NCBI GenBank assembly: GCA_002352705.1
Contig: DEIW01000113.1
Location: forward strand, 1 to 17,108
DNA length: 17,108 bases
Reading direction: 5' to 3'
Source: Bacteroidales bacterium UBA2764
GTDB lineage: Bacteria > Bacteroidota > Bacteroidia > Bacteroidales > Paludibacteraceae
Under the pieces are notes generated by a model. It was not told where the DNA came from. It was given only the letters and a program-made list of their open reading frames with translations, and made no database searches. The position numbers and the translations under genes were made by a program. Numbering within the stretch: the stretch's first letter is position 1; each line of letters opens with the position of its first letter. Shown here piece by piece: positions 1 through 6,846 of this stretch.

Positions 1-198
1 TTCCCCCCTGCCGCAACCGAGTTCCAGGACAATAGGATTATCATTCCGAAAATAGCTCTCTCTCCAATGTCCCGCCATGGCATTTACCATCGGGTCATTT
101 ATCATTTGACCATTTTCGTAGAGTGCCTGCGCTCCACATTGGAAGACATTCGGAAATGTCTCCATCTCGGCAAATTTCTTCAGTTTATTTTTCCCCAT
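1..198 (-). CDS. trmB: tRNA (guanine-N7)-methyltransferase TrmB, N-terminal part (runs off the window)
   Basis: TrmB methylates G46 in the variable loop of tRNAs using S-adenosylmethionine. Only the first 66 residues are present. They begin MGKNKLKKFAEMETFPNVFQ and end in NPIVLELGCGRGE, the start of the Rossmann methyltransferase fold with its glycine-rich SAM-binding motif I (residues 59-66). The MGKNKL...F opening followed by an IVLELGCG motif is typical of Bacteroidales TrmB. The ATG lies inside the end of gldH (14-base overlap), so it is the last visible gene of the minus-strand cluster and is probably translationally coupled. Identification rests on the N-terminus and motif I only; another SAM methyltransferase is possible but less likely. 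Confidence 0.85.
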   Translation of the reverse strand, partial: MGKNKLKKFAEMETFPNVFQCGAQALYENGQMINDPMVNAMAGHWRESYFRNDNPIVLELGCGRGE

Positions 199-658
199 TC
201 TTGATAATTTCCAGTCCTACATCCGCCACTCCGCGTAACAAGCTATCACGCATTCCGTGCTGAATAGACATATGATATACACCTGTATCCGGGTAATGAT
301 AGTTATCTTCTATCAGGACAGGCATCTCGATAAACCCATGATGTTTGTTTCCCAACCATTGTCCCCTGTCATCCGCCAGATAGAATTCTATCGTATCACG
401 GCGTACACCGTCATTGATAAAGAGCCACATATTCTGATAAGGATAACGCTCCGTATGCCGCACATACACCAGTATGCGATAATCCGCATTTTGATCCGTT
501 ATTGAATATTCGAAATTCTGCACTGAGTCTATGCTCCATTTCTCCGATGAAATCGGCGTAAAATGGCTATAAACAATTCCGTTTCTACAAGACGATAGTG
601 AAAGGGCAGCCACAACCAGAAGAACGAAAAACCGGACTCTGCAAATTATTGATTTCAT
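185..658 (-). CDS. gldH: Gliding-motility-type lipoprotein GldH
   Basis: This is a 157-residue lipoprotein. It has a basic N-terminus, a hydrophobic stretch at residues 10-22 and a lipobox ending SLSSC (Cys24), so it should be lipid-anchored after signal peptidase II cleavage. The mature part, with the aromatic-rich YSITDQNADYRILVYVRH and DTGVYHMSIQHGMRDS segments, matches what I know of GldH. GldH was named for Flavobacterium gliding but is conserved next to ricT and holB in non-gliding Bacteroidales, where its role is not established. The ATG overlaps the ricT stop (ATGA, 4 bases) and the 3' end overlaps trmB, giving a tightly coupled order. The family call is good; the cellular function here is unknown. 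Confidence 0.85.
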   Translation of the reverse strand: MKSIICRVRFFVLLVVAALSLSSCRNGIVYSHFTPISSEKWSIDSVQNFEYSITDQNADYRILVYVRHTERYPYQNMWLFINDGVRRDTIEFYLADDRGQWLGNKHHGFIEMPVLIEDNYHYPDTGVYHMSIQHGMRDSLLRGVADVGLEIIKNGEK

Positions 659-1761
659 TTTCTATCCCTCCTGTCTCTGCGGTTGTTGTTATGAGGCTTT
701 CTTTTTTTATCAAACCGCGTCACATCTCCGTGTCCCGTCTGATAACCGATCTCGTTAACCACCGCGCGCATTCCCTCGAGTGTATCGGGTTTTTCGCCAT
801 TACGGTTCATCGCTATAATCTCATGCGCACGGGCAGAAGTCAGGGTCGTGAGATTGGCAGGTATATGCGGATCTGATGAATAAGTAACGGTTCCAGCCAG
901 AGGGTCGGAAGAGAAGAAATAGAAAGTAGCATCCTTGGTTTCCAGCTCCGTATGGCGGGAAGGCAATAACTTAGCTGCGTCCTCGTAAACAGGCATTTCA
1001 TAGTTCAGGCAGCATTTGAGTTTGGCGCACATGCCCGCCAGTTTCTGCGGGTTAGGAGAAATATTCTGCATTCTAGCAGCACCTGTACCTACCGAAGAGA
1101 AATTGATGAGCCATGTAGAGCAGCATAACTCTCTTCCACAAGGTCCCGTTCCTCCTATACGTCCGGCTTCCTGACGTGCGCCGATTTGTTTCATCTCCAC
1201 ACGGATACGGAAGGTCTCAGCATAGACTTTGATGAGCTGTCGGAAATCCACACGTCCGTCAGCTATATAGAAGAATATAGCCTTGGAACCGTCGCCTTGA
1301 TATTCCACATCGCCGATTTTCATTTCCAACCCAAGCGATTTGGCTAATTCGCGCGCCTTAATCATTGTAGCATGCTCGCGTGCGTGCGCTTCCTTGGCAC
1401 GGTTCAAATCTTCGTCAGTAGCTATACGGAGTACCTGACGAATCTCATATCGGGAAGTGTCAATCTTGTTTTTCTTGATTTGCAGTTCTACCAATTTGCC
1501 GGTCAAAACCACTTCCCCCACATCATATCCGGGATTCGCTTCCACCACCACTTTGACACCTTTTTCCAAAGGCAGATGCTGGGTGTTGTGATAATATCCC
1601 TTACGTGTATTTTTGAACTGCACCTCAACAAGGTCAGTCAGTTGGGTATTTTCCGGCAGGTCAGCCAGCCAGTCACTAACCGGCAACATATGCGCTGAGT
1701 TGCGTTTTGTTGCCGCTGCTTCCAGTTCGCTGTTAGTACCTCCTACAGTGTATTTTTTCAT
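655..1761 (-). CDS. ricT: PSP1-domain protein RicT (YaaT-like)
   Basis: The 368-residue protein carries a central PSP1 domain (about residues 85-260). Six cysteines sit in two clusters: GPCGRELCC (Cys208, 213, 214) and CAKLKCC (Cys245, 250, 251). In Bacillus subtilis, RicT (YaaT) works with RicA and RicF as a complex that binds 4Fe-4S clusters and affects RNA processing. In Bacteroidota only the PSP1 member is usually obvious and its partners are unclear. The C-terminus (from about residue 350) is a basic tail ending NNRRDRRDRK, which may bind RNA. The ATG overlaps the holB stop by 4 bases and the stop overlaps gldH by 4 bases. holB next to a PSP1 gene is a widely conserved pairing. Confidence 0.9.
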   Translation of the reverse strand: MKKYTVGGTNSELEAAATKRNSAHMLPVSDWLADLPENTQLTDLVEVQFKNTRKGYYHNTQHLPLEKGVKVVVEANPGYDVGEVVLTGKLVELQIKKNKIDTSRYEIRQVLRIATDEDLNRAKEAHAREHATMIKARELAKSLGLEMKIGDVEYQGDGSKAIFFYIADGRVDFRQLIKVYAETFRIRVEMKQIGARQEAGRIGGTGPCGRELCCSTWLINFSSVGTGAARMQNISPNPQKLAGMCAKLKCCLNYEMPVYEDAAKLLPSRHTELETKDATFYFFSSDPLAGTVTYSSDPHIPANLTTLTSARAHEIIAMNRNGEKPDTLEGMRAVVNEIGYQTGHGDVTRFDKKRKPHNNNRRDRRDRK

Positions 1762-2921
1762 ATCTTTGGTTTTTTTATCAGTACAATCATTTGCAGACAG
1801 AGGTCAAAAAATATCATCTTGGCATTCCCGTTCTGTTCTATCTGTCTTTCAGCCGTCTCCAACTGGTTCATAATCGCTTCCACGTTACCATTATGGATAA
1901 ACGGAGCGAACTTAACGGAGAAATTTCTCTCTTCAGCCATTTGGTAGTTCAGTTCTTCCTGTCCTATATTACGAATATAGTTCTCCCGGACTTGCTGTTG
2001 GGCATATTGGAGGAAATGCTTCTGCCGCTCTCTTCCTACCTTGCTATCCGCCATGTCGAGGCTCCATTGCCGCAGTCTTTTAAGCGACTCATATTTCTTT
2101 TGCGGGTCACGGAGTACTCCAACCGTATAGGCATCTCTGAAGAGCGCAATAAAATCATGCAACTCCTTCTGGTTTTCCTCGGTTTCATCGGCTTTTTTGA
2201 GCGCCGTAAGATAACTGCCGTTCGCTATACGGGCGATATCCGTTGCTTTGAGCACATCCATTCCTTGGGAGACCAAAGCTTTCGTTATGGTTTCTTTTTC
2301 CAAACGGGGAACAAGAATCGTTTGAACACGGGATTGAATGGTAGCCAATAAGGCTTCCGGATGCTCCGTTACTAATAGAAAGACCGTCTGCGCGGGCGGT
2401 TCTTCCAATAATTTAAGCAGTTTATTGGACGTAGTGATATTCATCTTCTCCGGCTGCCAGATGATCATCACCTTATAGCCGTTTCCATAAGGTTTGAGAC
2501 TGAGTTTATGGAGTATTTCTCCGCTCTCTTTCTCATAGATCATAGACTGCTTGGTTTCTACTCCGAGAGCCTGATGCCAGTCATCGAGGTCGAAATAATG
2601 CTTATTCAGAATAATCTGCCGCCATGGTTCCAGAAAAGCGTCGCATGTGTCCGCAGTTTCCGTTTTCACGATAGGGAAGACGAAATGCAGGTCAGGGTGT
2701 TGCAGTTTCTCAAATTGCAGACAGGTAGGGCATTGTCCGCAACTATCTTCCTCCGTCCTGTTCGGACAGTTGAGATACTGGGCATAAGCAAGCGCCAATT
2801 GCAGTTTCCCGATACCTGACACTCCGGCAAAGAGTTGTGCATGAGGAATACGTCCCTCGCGCACGGAGAGACGCAATTGTTTCTTAATTGCTTCTTGTCC
2901 TATTATCTCTGAGAAAAGCAT
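1758..2921 (-). CDS. holB: DNA polymerase III delta' (clamp-loader) subunit HolB
   Basis: This 387-residue AAA+ protein is a clamp-loader subunit that helps place the sliding clamp on primed DNA. It opens MLFSEIIGQEAIKKQL, has a P-loop GVSGIGK at residues 33-39, and a zinc-binding set Cys52, Cys61, Cys64 and Cys67 (C-x8-C-x2-C-x2-C), as in DnaX and HolB. It also has a sensor-like LLKLLEEPP segment (about 168-176). The SRC motif that carries the arginine finger in this family reads SRV here, keeping the arginine. Lys39 is followed by Leu instead of Thr/Ser, so the P-loop is degenerate, as expected for delta'. It overlaps ricT by 4 bases and lies 52 bases after the HIT gene on the same strand. 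Confidence 0.92.
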   Translation of the reverse strand: MLFSEIIGQEAIKKQLRLSVREGRIPHAQLFAGVSGIGKLQLALAYAQYLNCPNRTEEDSCGQCPTCLQFEKLQHPDLHFVFPIVKTETADTCDAFLEPWRQIILNKHYFDLDDWHQALGVETKQSMIYEKESGEILHKLSLKPYGNGYKVMIIWQPEKMNITTSNKLLKLLEEPPAQTVFLLVTEHPEALLATIQSRVQTILVPRLEKETITKALVSQGMDVLKATDIARIANGSYLTALKKADETEENQKELHDFIALFRDAYTVGVLRDPQKKYESLKRLRQWSLDMADSKVGRERQKHFLQYAQQQVRENYIRNIGQEELNYQMAEERNFSVKFAPFIHNGNVEAIMNQLETAERQIEQNGNAKMIFFDLCLQMIVLIKKPKI

Positions 2922-2973
2922 AGAAAGAAAAGCCTGACAGCCTACCCAAGCCCCTTAAAAGAAGGGATTTTCT

Positions 2974-3405
2974 TTATTTACCTAGTTCTTTTTTGAGTGC
3001 AGCAACCATCTCGGCGTACTCTGCGTCGGAGAGATAGACCTTTCCCGGGTTCATCTGGAACGTACCTCCATAGTCCGGTCCATCCACATATTTGGGCGCC
3101 AGGTGGAAATGGAGATGACTCAATTTGTCAGCATAAGCGCCGTAGTTGATTTTCTCGGGTTTGAAAAGCTTCTGCATAGCACGTGTGACATCTGCCACAT
3201 CCGCCATGAAGAGATTTCGCTGTTCATCGGACAATTCGTTCAGGTCATTCACATGTCCGTCATACGCTACCAGGCAACGGCCATGATAGGTTTGCTCTTT
3301 GAATACGAAAGCACGGGAAACACGCAGATGCGCGATTTCAATCATCAGGTTGTGCAAAGTCTCATTATTTTGACAATAGAGACAATCTTTAGGATCAGAA
3401 TACAT
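2974..3405 (-). CDS. HIT-family nucleotide hydrolase
   Basis: This 143-residue histidine-triad protein has the catalytic motif HLHFHLAP at residues 97-104 (H-x-H-x-H), with the last histidine being the expected nucleophile. The N-terminal CLYC (Cys8, Cys11), together with a histidine further on, probably forms the zinc site seen in Fhit/Hint-like bacterial members. Members of the family hydrolyse nucleoside phosphoramidates or dinucleoside polyphosphates; the sequence does not show which substrate this one uses. It sits between plsC and holB on the same strand, with 39- and 52-base gaps, and is probably co-transcribed with them. Confidence 0.9.
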   Translation of the reverse strand: MYSDPKDCLYCQNNETLHNLMIEIAHLRVSRAFVFKEQTYHGRCLVAYDGHVNDLNELSDEQRNLFMADVADVTRAMQKLFKPEKINYGAYADKLSHLHFHLAPKYVDGPDYGGTFQMNPGKVYLSDAEYAEMVAALKKELGK

Positions 3406-3411
3406 AAAATT

Positions 3412-3441
3412 ATTTACTATTTGGTCATTTACTATTTGGTC
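3412..3441. repeat. Two tandem copies of a 15-base unit between plsC and the HIT gene
   Basis: ATTTACTATTTGGTC occurs twice head to tail, filling most of the 39-base gap between the plsC stop and the HIT start codon. On the coding (minus) strand it reads GACCAAATAGTAAAT. A looser version of the same letters occurs inside trmB around 90-118. It is probably a simple slippage duplication. It lies in the ribosome-binding region of the HIT gene, so copy number could affect its translation. Confidence 0.8.
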
Positions 3442-3444
3442 ATT

Positions 3445-4185
3445 TTATTTCTGACGTCCGGAGATGACAGCATTGCGGACAGCTTCGATAGCTGCATTTC
3501 CATCCGGTTTACCGTCAGCATCTTTGAACTGCTTGAGGTCTATGGGTTCACCGATATGCATATGCACGGGATGTCTGTTTACAAACGGTTTACCTTTCGG
3601 CATCACTTCGAAACAGCCGTCAAGGGAGAGAGGTATAACCGGCAGACCGAGATCCAGGGCGATCTGGAAAGCTCCGCGTTTGAAACGCCCCACCTCGCCA
3701 TTAAGAGATCTTGTTCCTTCCGGAAAAATCACGGTACACACGCCGTTGACCAACTGTTTCTCCACCTCTTTGAGGCTCTCCATTGCCGCCACCGCATTCC
3801 GGCGATCCACGAAGATATGTCCGGCAGCCTTGCAGCCCGTACCCACAAAAGGCACCTTGCGCAACTCTGCTTTCATCAGCCATTTGAAGATTACCGGTAA
3901 CCAACCATATACAAGCCACACGTCAAACATCGACTGGTGGTTAGCAACGAAGACATAACTCTGATTGGGCTTAATATTCTCGGTTCCATCGACAGAAACA
4001 GGAAGGAACATAAGCCAAAAGAAAGAACGCGACCAGAACTGCTGCACCTTATGCACGAACTCTGCATTCTTCCAATGTACCATGCAGACCGTAAAGATTG
4101 CCGTAAACACTGTCAGAAGCGCTAACAACGGCCAGGCAATCACGTATTGATAGAGGATATAAAAAGGCTTTAAGAGATTTTTCAT
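3445..4185 (-). CDS. plsC: 1-acyl-sn-glycerol-3-phosphate acyltransferase (PlsC family)
   Basis: This 246-residue membrane enzyme should acylate lysophosphatidic acid to phosphatidic acid in phospholipid synthesis. A hydrophobic N-terminal segment (about 8-36) anchors it. The family blocks follow in order: NHQSMFD (82-88, with catalytic His83 and Asp88), a block around 119-128, FPEGTRS (154-160, substrate phosphate binding) and LPVIPLSLDG (181-190). The length is normal for the family. A 58-base gap containing a perfect 6-base inverted repeat (4205-4218) separates it from the upstream kinase gene on the same strand. Confidence 0.92.
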   Translation of the reverse strand: MKNLLKPFYILYQYVIAWPLLALLTVFTAIFTVCMVHWKNAEFVHKVQQFWSRSFFWLMFLPVSVDGTENIKPNQSYVFVANHQSMFDVWLVYGWLPVIFKWLMKAELRKVPFVGTGCKAAGHIFVDRRNAVAAMESLKEVEKQLVNGVCTVIFPEGTRSLNGEVGRFKRGAFQIALDLGLPVIPLSLDGCFEVMPKGKPFVNRHPVHMHIGEPIDLKQFKDADGKPDGNAAIEAVRNAVISGRQK

Positions 4186-4243
4186 ATATGACTTTTGTCT
4201 TTTAGCAGGTTTACCTGCGGTCTTTATTCTTTAACGGAAGTGT

Positions 4244-5248
4244 CTATTCTTTATCATATTTTTGCATGAACCCGCGGTAAAGCGCGCATATACGACGGAT
4301 TTCTTCCCATTGTTCGTCGGGCAGTTTGGTTCCCACCACCTCTACTACCCGTCCGGCAGCGATAGTACCGATCTCCGCGCAACGGCGGATATCAAAACCG
4401 TCACTCAGGGCATGAAGGAATCCTCCTGCAAAATAATCTCCGGCGCCGGTAGAGTCCGTACAGGAAGTAGTAATCGCGCCGATATGATGGCGCTTGCTTC
4501 CCTGTTGCACGTAGGAGCCGTTTTTACCGACTTTGACCACCGCTATGTCGCATTGCTCAGCAATCATCTGCACGGATTCCTCCGGATTAAGGTGGGTATA
4601 TGCGAAGGACTCGTCTTCGTTAGCAAAAACGATATCTACATATTGTTTCACGAGTCCCTTGAGGAAAGCATGGTTCTCGTTGATGACGTTATAGGAAGCG
4701 AGGTCGAGTGAAACCATACATCCGGCTTCTTTCGCCAGACGGATGGATTTCTCAAGCAGTTCATGATTCTGCACAAGATAGCCTTCAATATGGAAAATAT
4801 CATATCCGTTGAAAGCATCCTTCTGGATATCATCGGCACAGAGCTCAGCCGCAGCGCCCAGATAGGTAGCAAAAGTACGCTCTCCATCAGGAGTAACCAG
4901 AACGATGGAGAAACCGGACATTGCCGTCTGTGAGAGTAGAAGAATAGGCTTGACGCCGTTTTTGAGCATGTCCTCGCGGTAGAAATCCCCCACTTCATCG
5001 TTTCCTATTTTACCGATAAAAGCAGCTTTCCCGCCGAGCGAAGCTATACAGTTAATGGTGTTGGACGCCGAACCTCCTGCAACCATACGTTTACGCACAG
5101 AGAGAAAACGATACTGGATTTGCTCCGCCTGATCTTTGGAAATCAGATTCATACTTCCTTTCGGAAATCCGAGTTCCCTCAGATCGTCTTCGCTCACCTG
5201 CAGCAAGATGTCCGTTAAAGCATTACCTAAGCCTAAGATTTTTTTCAT
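4244..5248 (-). CDS. PfkB-family sugar/nucleoside kinase, probably adenosine kinase
   Basis: This 334-residue ribokinase-fold enzyme has the PfkB N-terminal signature MVAGGSASNTINCIASLGG (55-73) and the C-terminal signature DSTGAGD (265-271). The last aspartate, Asp271, is the catalytic base and the glycines form the anion hole. The opening KKILGLGNALTDILL resembles adenosine kinases, and close Bacteroidales relatives are usually annotated that way, but the substrate cannot be fixed from sequence alone. It is the first gene of the minus-strand cluster. I find no consensus minus-strand promoter between its start and the tRNA gene. The nearest one (5500-5531) lies beyond tRNA-Asn, so the mRNA may begin with a leader antisense to the tRNA. 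Confidence 0.88.
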   Translation of the reverse strand: MKKILGLGNALTDILLQVSEDDLRELGFPKGSMNLISKDQAEQIQYRFLSVRKRMVAGGSASNTINCIASLGGKAAFIGKIGNDEVGDFYREDMLKNGVKPILLLSQTAMSGFSIVLVTPDGERTFATYLGAAAELCADDIQKDAFNGYDIFHIEGYLVQNHELLEKSIRLAKEAGCMVSLDLASYNVINENHAFLKGLVKQYVDIVFANEDESFAYTHLNPEESVQMIAEQCDIAVVKVGKNGSYVQQGSKRHHIGAITTSCTDSTGAGDYFAGGFLHALSDGFDIRRCAEIGTIAAGRVVEVVGTKLPDEQWEEIRRICALYRGFMQKYDKE

Positions 5249-5325
5249 TTTTTATCTTTTTTGACCAAAAATTGGGTTAAAATTCAAAAAACTTGCCCTA
5301 AAAGCACATTTTTTTTCAAAAAAAC

Positions 5326-5356
5326 TTGCACATATCAAAAAAAAGCAGTACTTTTG
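5326..5356 (+). promoter_or_regulatory. Promoter of tRNA-Asn
   Basis: A Bacteroidota-type promoter: TTG at 5326-5328 (-33), 20-base spacer, TACTTTTG at 5349-5356 (-7). It lies 21 bases before the tRNA and points the right way. Confidence 0.85.
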
Positions 5357-5377
5357 CACCCGCTTTCGAAAAAAGCT

Positions 5378-5451
5378 GCTTCCTTAGCTCAGTCGGTTAG
5401 AGCATCTGACTGTTAATCAGGGGGTCCTAGGTTCAAGTCCTAGAGGGAGCG
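5378..5451 (+). tRNA. tRNA-Asn (anticodon GTT)
   Basis: A 74-base tRNA. The acceptor arms GCTTCCT (5378-5384) and AGGGAGC pair with one G-U. The D arm has the AGCTCAGTCGGTTAGAGC pattern. The anticodon loop is CTGTTAA, with GTT at 5412-5414 reading AAC/AAU (Asn). The T arm CCTAGGTTCAAGTCCTAG carries the conserved TTCAA. CCA is not encoded: the bases after the discriminator G are CAAAGG. Its own promoter lies 21 bases upstream and a terminator starts 6 bases downstream, so it is transcribed alone. Confidence 0.97.
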
Positions 5452-5456
5452 CAAAG

Positions 5457-5488
5457 GCATCTACCAACGGTGGGTGCTTTTCTTTTTT
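5457..5488 (+). terminator. Rho-independent terminator of tRNA-Asn
   Basis: A 9-pair stem, GCATCTACC (5457-5465) with GGTGGGTGC (5469-5477), counting two T-G pairs, a 3-base loop and then the T-rich run TTTTCTTTTTT. Confidence 0.9.
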
Positions 5489-5499
5489 CAAAAGCGCTG

Positions 5500-5531
5500 C
5501 AAAGGTACGAAAAATTTCGCACATATGCAAA
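5500..5531 (-). promoter_or_regulatory. Minus-strand promoter reading antisense across tRNA-Asn toward the PfkB kinase gene
   Basis: On the minus strand TTTG (5531-5528) is followed after exactly 20 bases by TACCTTTG (5507-5500), the full Bacteroidota consensus. Transcription would start near 5493 and pass antisense through the tRNA terminator and tRNA-Asn. No minus-strand open reading frame starts there before the kinase ATG at 5248. It is therefore either the kinase-cluster promoter, with a leader of about 245 bases, or the promoter of an antisense RNA. Its -33 element overlaps an AT-only hairpin (5530-5551) just after the GNAT gene. Confidence 0.6.
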
Positions 5532-5553
5532 TTATTTTTGAAAAAATAATTCG

Positions 5554-6381
5554 TCATAGTTTCATTTCCATCATAATATGCGGAATTTCCGCTTCGATGA
5601 AGATTTCTCCTACGGTATTGAATCCGAGTTTCCGATAAAACGGAATGGTTTGTTCTTGCGCGTGCAGGCGTAGCGTGTGTGCCTTTTTGGCGCGCGCGAA
5701 AGCAATAATTTGCTCCATAGTATATTTGGCATAGCCTTGTCCGCGGCAGGTAGTCAACAGCCGTCCGACACAAAAAGCGCCTTTTTCCGCGTCCGGAAAG
5801 AGACGTGCGTATGCAAGAACCAAGCCGTTTTGGCGCAGCGAGAAATGAGTAGCGAGATAATCAATATTATCCTCGTCGATATAATGGATATGTTGCTCCT
5901 CCACGAAAACGGAAGCGCGGGCCTTCAGAATCTCATACACCTCGGAGCCCGAGAGCTCGGAGAACTGTTTGATTTGGAGTTTTACGCCTTTGGGCAGAAC
6001 CATGGGCAGTTTGGCTTTGCGTCTTTTGGCAGAAGCAGTCTGTCTGAATTGCTCGCTGATAACGGCATAGACGTAACTGCGGACAGTAGTATAGCGTCGC
6101 AGGAAAGGCTTGGTATAATCGAGGGCTGCTTTATTATATTCTGCCATCTTTTTTGTCCATTCCTCAACCTGGGCGGGATCGCTCATAATAATATTAACGA
6201 TGGCATTGGTTTTGCCGAAGATGGAACGCTGGAATTTCTGGGCTTTGGAAGCCGGTCCCGTGTACTCATTTTCTACGGTGTGAACAAACTCCCGTCCATT
6301 ACGGACACGGTGAATTTCCTTGCTCTTTTTGTTCAATTTGCCACGAACTTTCGAGCCTTCGATGTGATCTACTATTGCCAT
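5554..6381 (-). CDS. GNAT acetyltransferase of ElaA type fused to an N-terminal domain of unknown function
   Basis: The protein has 275 residues from the ATG at 6381; an in-frame TTG four codons upstream is less likely. Residues about 128-275 form an ElaA-like GNAT domain. It shows ILKARASVFVEEQ (151-163), a VGRLL strand followed by the acetyl-CoA loop RGQGYA (213-218), FYRKLGF (248-254) and the ElaA-like ending EIPHIMMEM (265-273). The first 120 residues are basic and helical (MAIVDHIEGSKVRGKLNKKS...) and do not belong to the GNAT fold. They resemble small conserved Bacteroidales proteins that begin MAIV, but I cannot name the family. The acetyl acceptor is unknown. It has its own promoter at 6553-6584 and a leader of roughly 165 bases. 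Confidence 0.8.
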   Translation of the reverse strand: MAIVDHIEGSKVRGKLNKKSKEIHRVRNGREFVHTVENEYTGPASKAQKFQRSIFGKTNAIVNIIMSDPAQVEEWTKKMAEYNKAALDYTKPFLRRYTTVRSYVYAVISEQFRQTASAKRRKAKLPMVLPKGVKLQIKQFSELSGSEVYEILKARASVFVEEQHIHYIDEDNIDYLATHFSLRQNGLVLAYARLFPDAEKGAFCVGRLLTTCRGQGYAKYTMEQIIAFARAKKAHTLRLHAQEQTIPFYRKLGFNTVGEIFIEAEIPHIMMEMKL

Positions 6382-6527
6382 GATTTTAAACAAAAGTATA
6401 TATATACATTGTATATATATAGTATATTAGTGTTTATGTTATTTTTTGCGTTTTATCCTTGGGTAATCCTTCGGTAACTATTGGGTAGTCCTTTGGTTTA
6501 ATAAGACGATTAGCTCACGAAGGGCTA

Positions 6528-6547
6528 TATTCGGGTATTGCCGAATA
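6528..6547 (-). other. Hairpin at the predicted 5' end of the GNAT mRNA
   Basis: TATTCGG (6528-6534) and CCGAATA (6541-6547) form a perfect 7-pair stem with a 6-base loop. It begins where the minus-strand transcript from the 6553-6584 promoter should start, so the mRNA would carry a stem at its very 5' end, a common RNA-stabilising arrangement. Confidence 0.5.
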
Positions 6548-6552
6548 CGGTG

Positions 6553-6584
6553 CAAAGGTAATGCTTTTTTTTGAGATGTGCAAA
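6553..6584 (-). promoter_or_regulatory. Promoter of the GNAT fusion gene
   Basis: Minus-strand TTTG (6584-6581), 20-base spacer, TACCTTTG (6560-6553). It is divergent from the peroxiredoxin promoter at 6634-6664 and is the only consensus promoter upstream of the GNAT start. Confidence 0.75.
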
Positions 6585-6633
6585 TTTTCATGCTTATAAT
6601 ATACATAAAAAGGAAGAAAAAGCGCATGCGCGC

Positions 6634-6664
6634 TTGCGTATATGGATTTTTTATAGTATCTTTG
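6634..6664 (+). promoter_or_regulatory. Promoter of the Bcp-like peroxiredoxin gene
   Basis: TTG (6634-6636), 20-base spacer, TATCTTTG (6657-6664). A perfect palindrome GCGCATGCGC (6622-6631) lies immediately upstream and could be an operator. The predicted transcript start is about 175 bases before the ATG, and the leader contains the 24-base repeats. Confidence 0.8.
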
Positions 6665-6710
6665 CGTCAGATTTAGGAAGTTAGCCGGAGTGGACGTGGG
6701 GAAGGATAAA

Positions 6711-6806
6711 GAGGAAGAATCAGAGGAGACATTAGAGGAAGAATCAGAGGAGGCATTAGAGGAAGAATCAGAGGAGGCATTAGAGGAGGCATCTGAAGAG
6801 GCAACA
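6711..6806. repeat. 24-base tandem repeat (four units) in the peroxiredoxin leader
   Basis: Units at 6711-6734, 6735-6758, 6759-6782 and a diverged fourth at 6783-6806. Units two and three are identical (GAGGAAGAATCAGAGGAGGC plus ATTA); unit one differs at one base. Being purine-rich and a multiple of three, it stays open as an acidic Glu/Ser reading frame starting from a GTG at 6690, but that frame runs out of register into the peroxiredoxin gene. I see no reason to call it a protein. It lies between the promoter and the peroxiredoxin ATG. Confidence 0.9.
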
Positions 6807-6846
6807 GGCGAGGCATTCATAAAGCATTCAATAAAAGAGAACAGAT

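Noticed and set aside
3103..3900. 265-codon plus-strand frame across the HIT and plsC genes
   Set aside because: It is the shadow of two well-recognised minus-strand genes and has no recognisable domain.
4205..4218. GCAGGT-TT-ACCTGC as a terminator between the kinase and plsC
   Set aside because: On the coding strand it is followed by TAAAAGAC, not a T-run, and the loop is only two bases.
5530..5551. AT-only hairpin after the GNAT stop as a strong terminator
   Set aside because: The 10-pair stem contains only A and T and overlaps the -33 element of a promoter; possible but too weak to list as a terminator.
5417..5773. Minus-strand frame covering tRNA-Asn and the end of the GNAT gene
   Set aside because: It overlaps the tRNA and the GNAT coding region in another frame, so it is an artefact.
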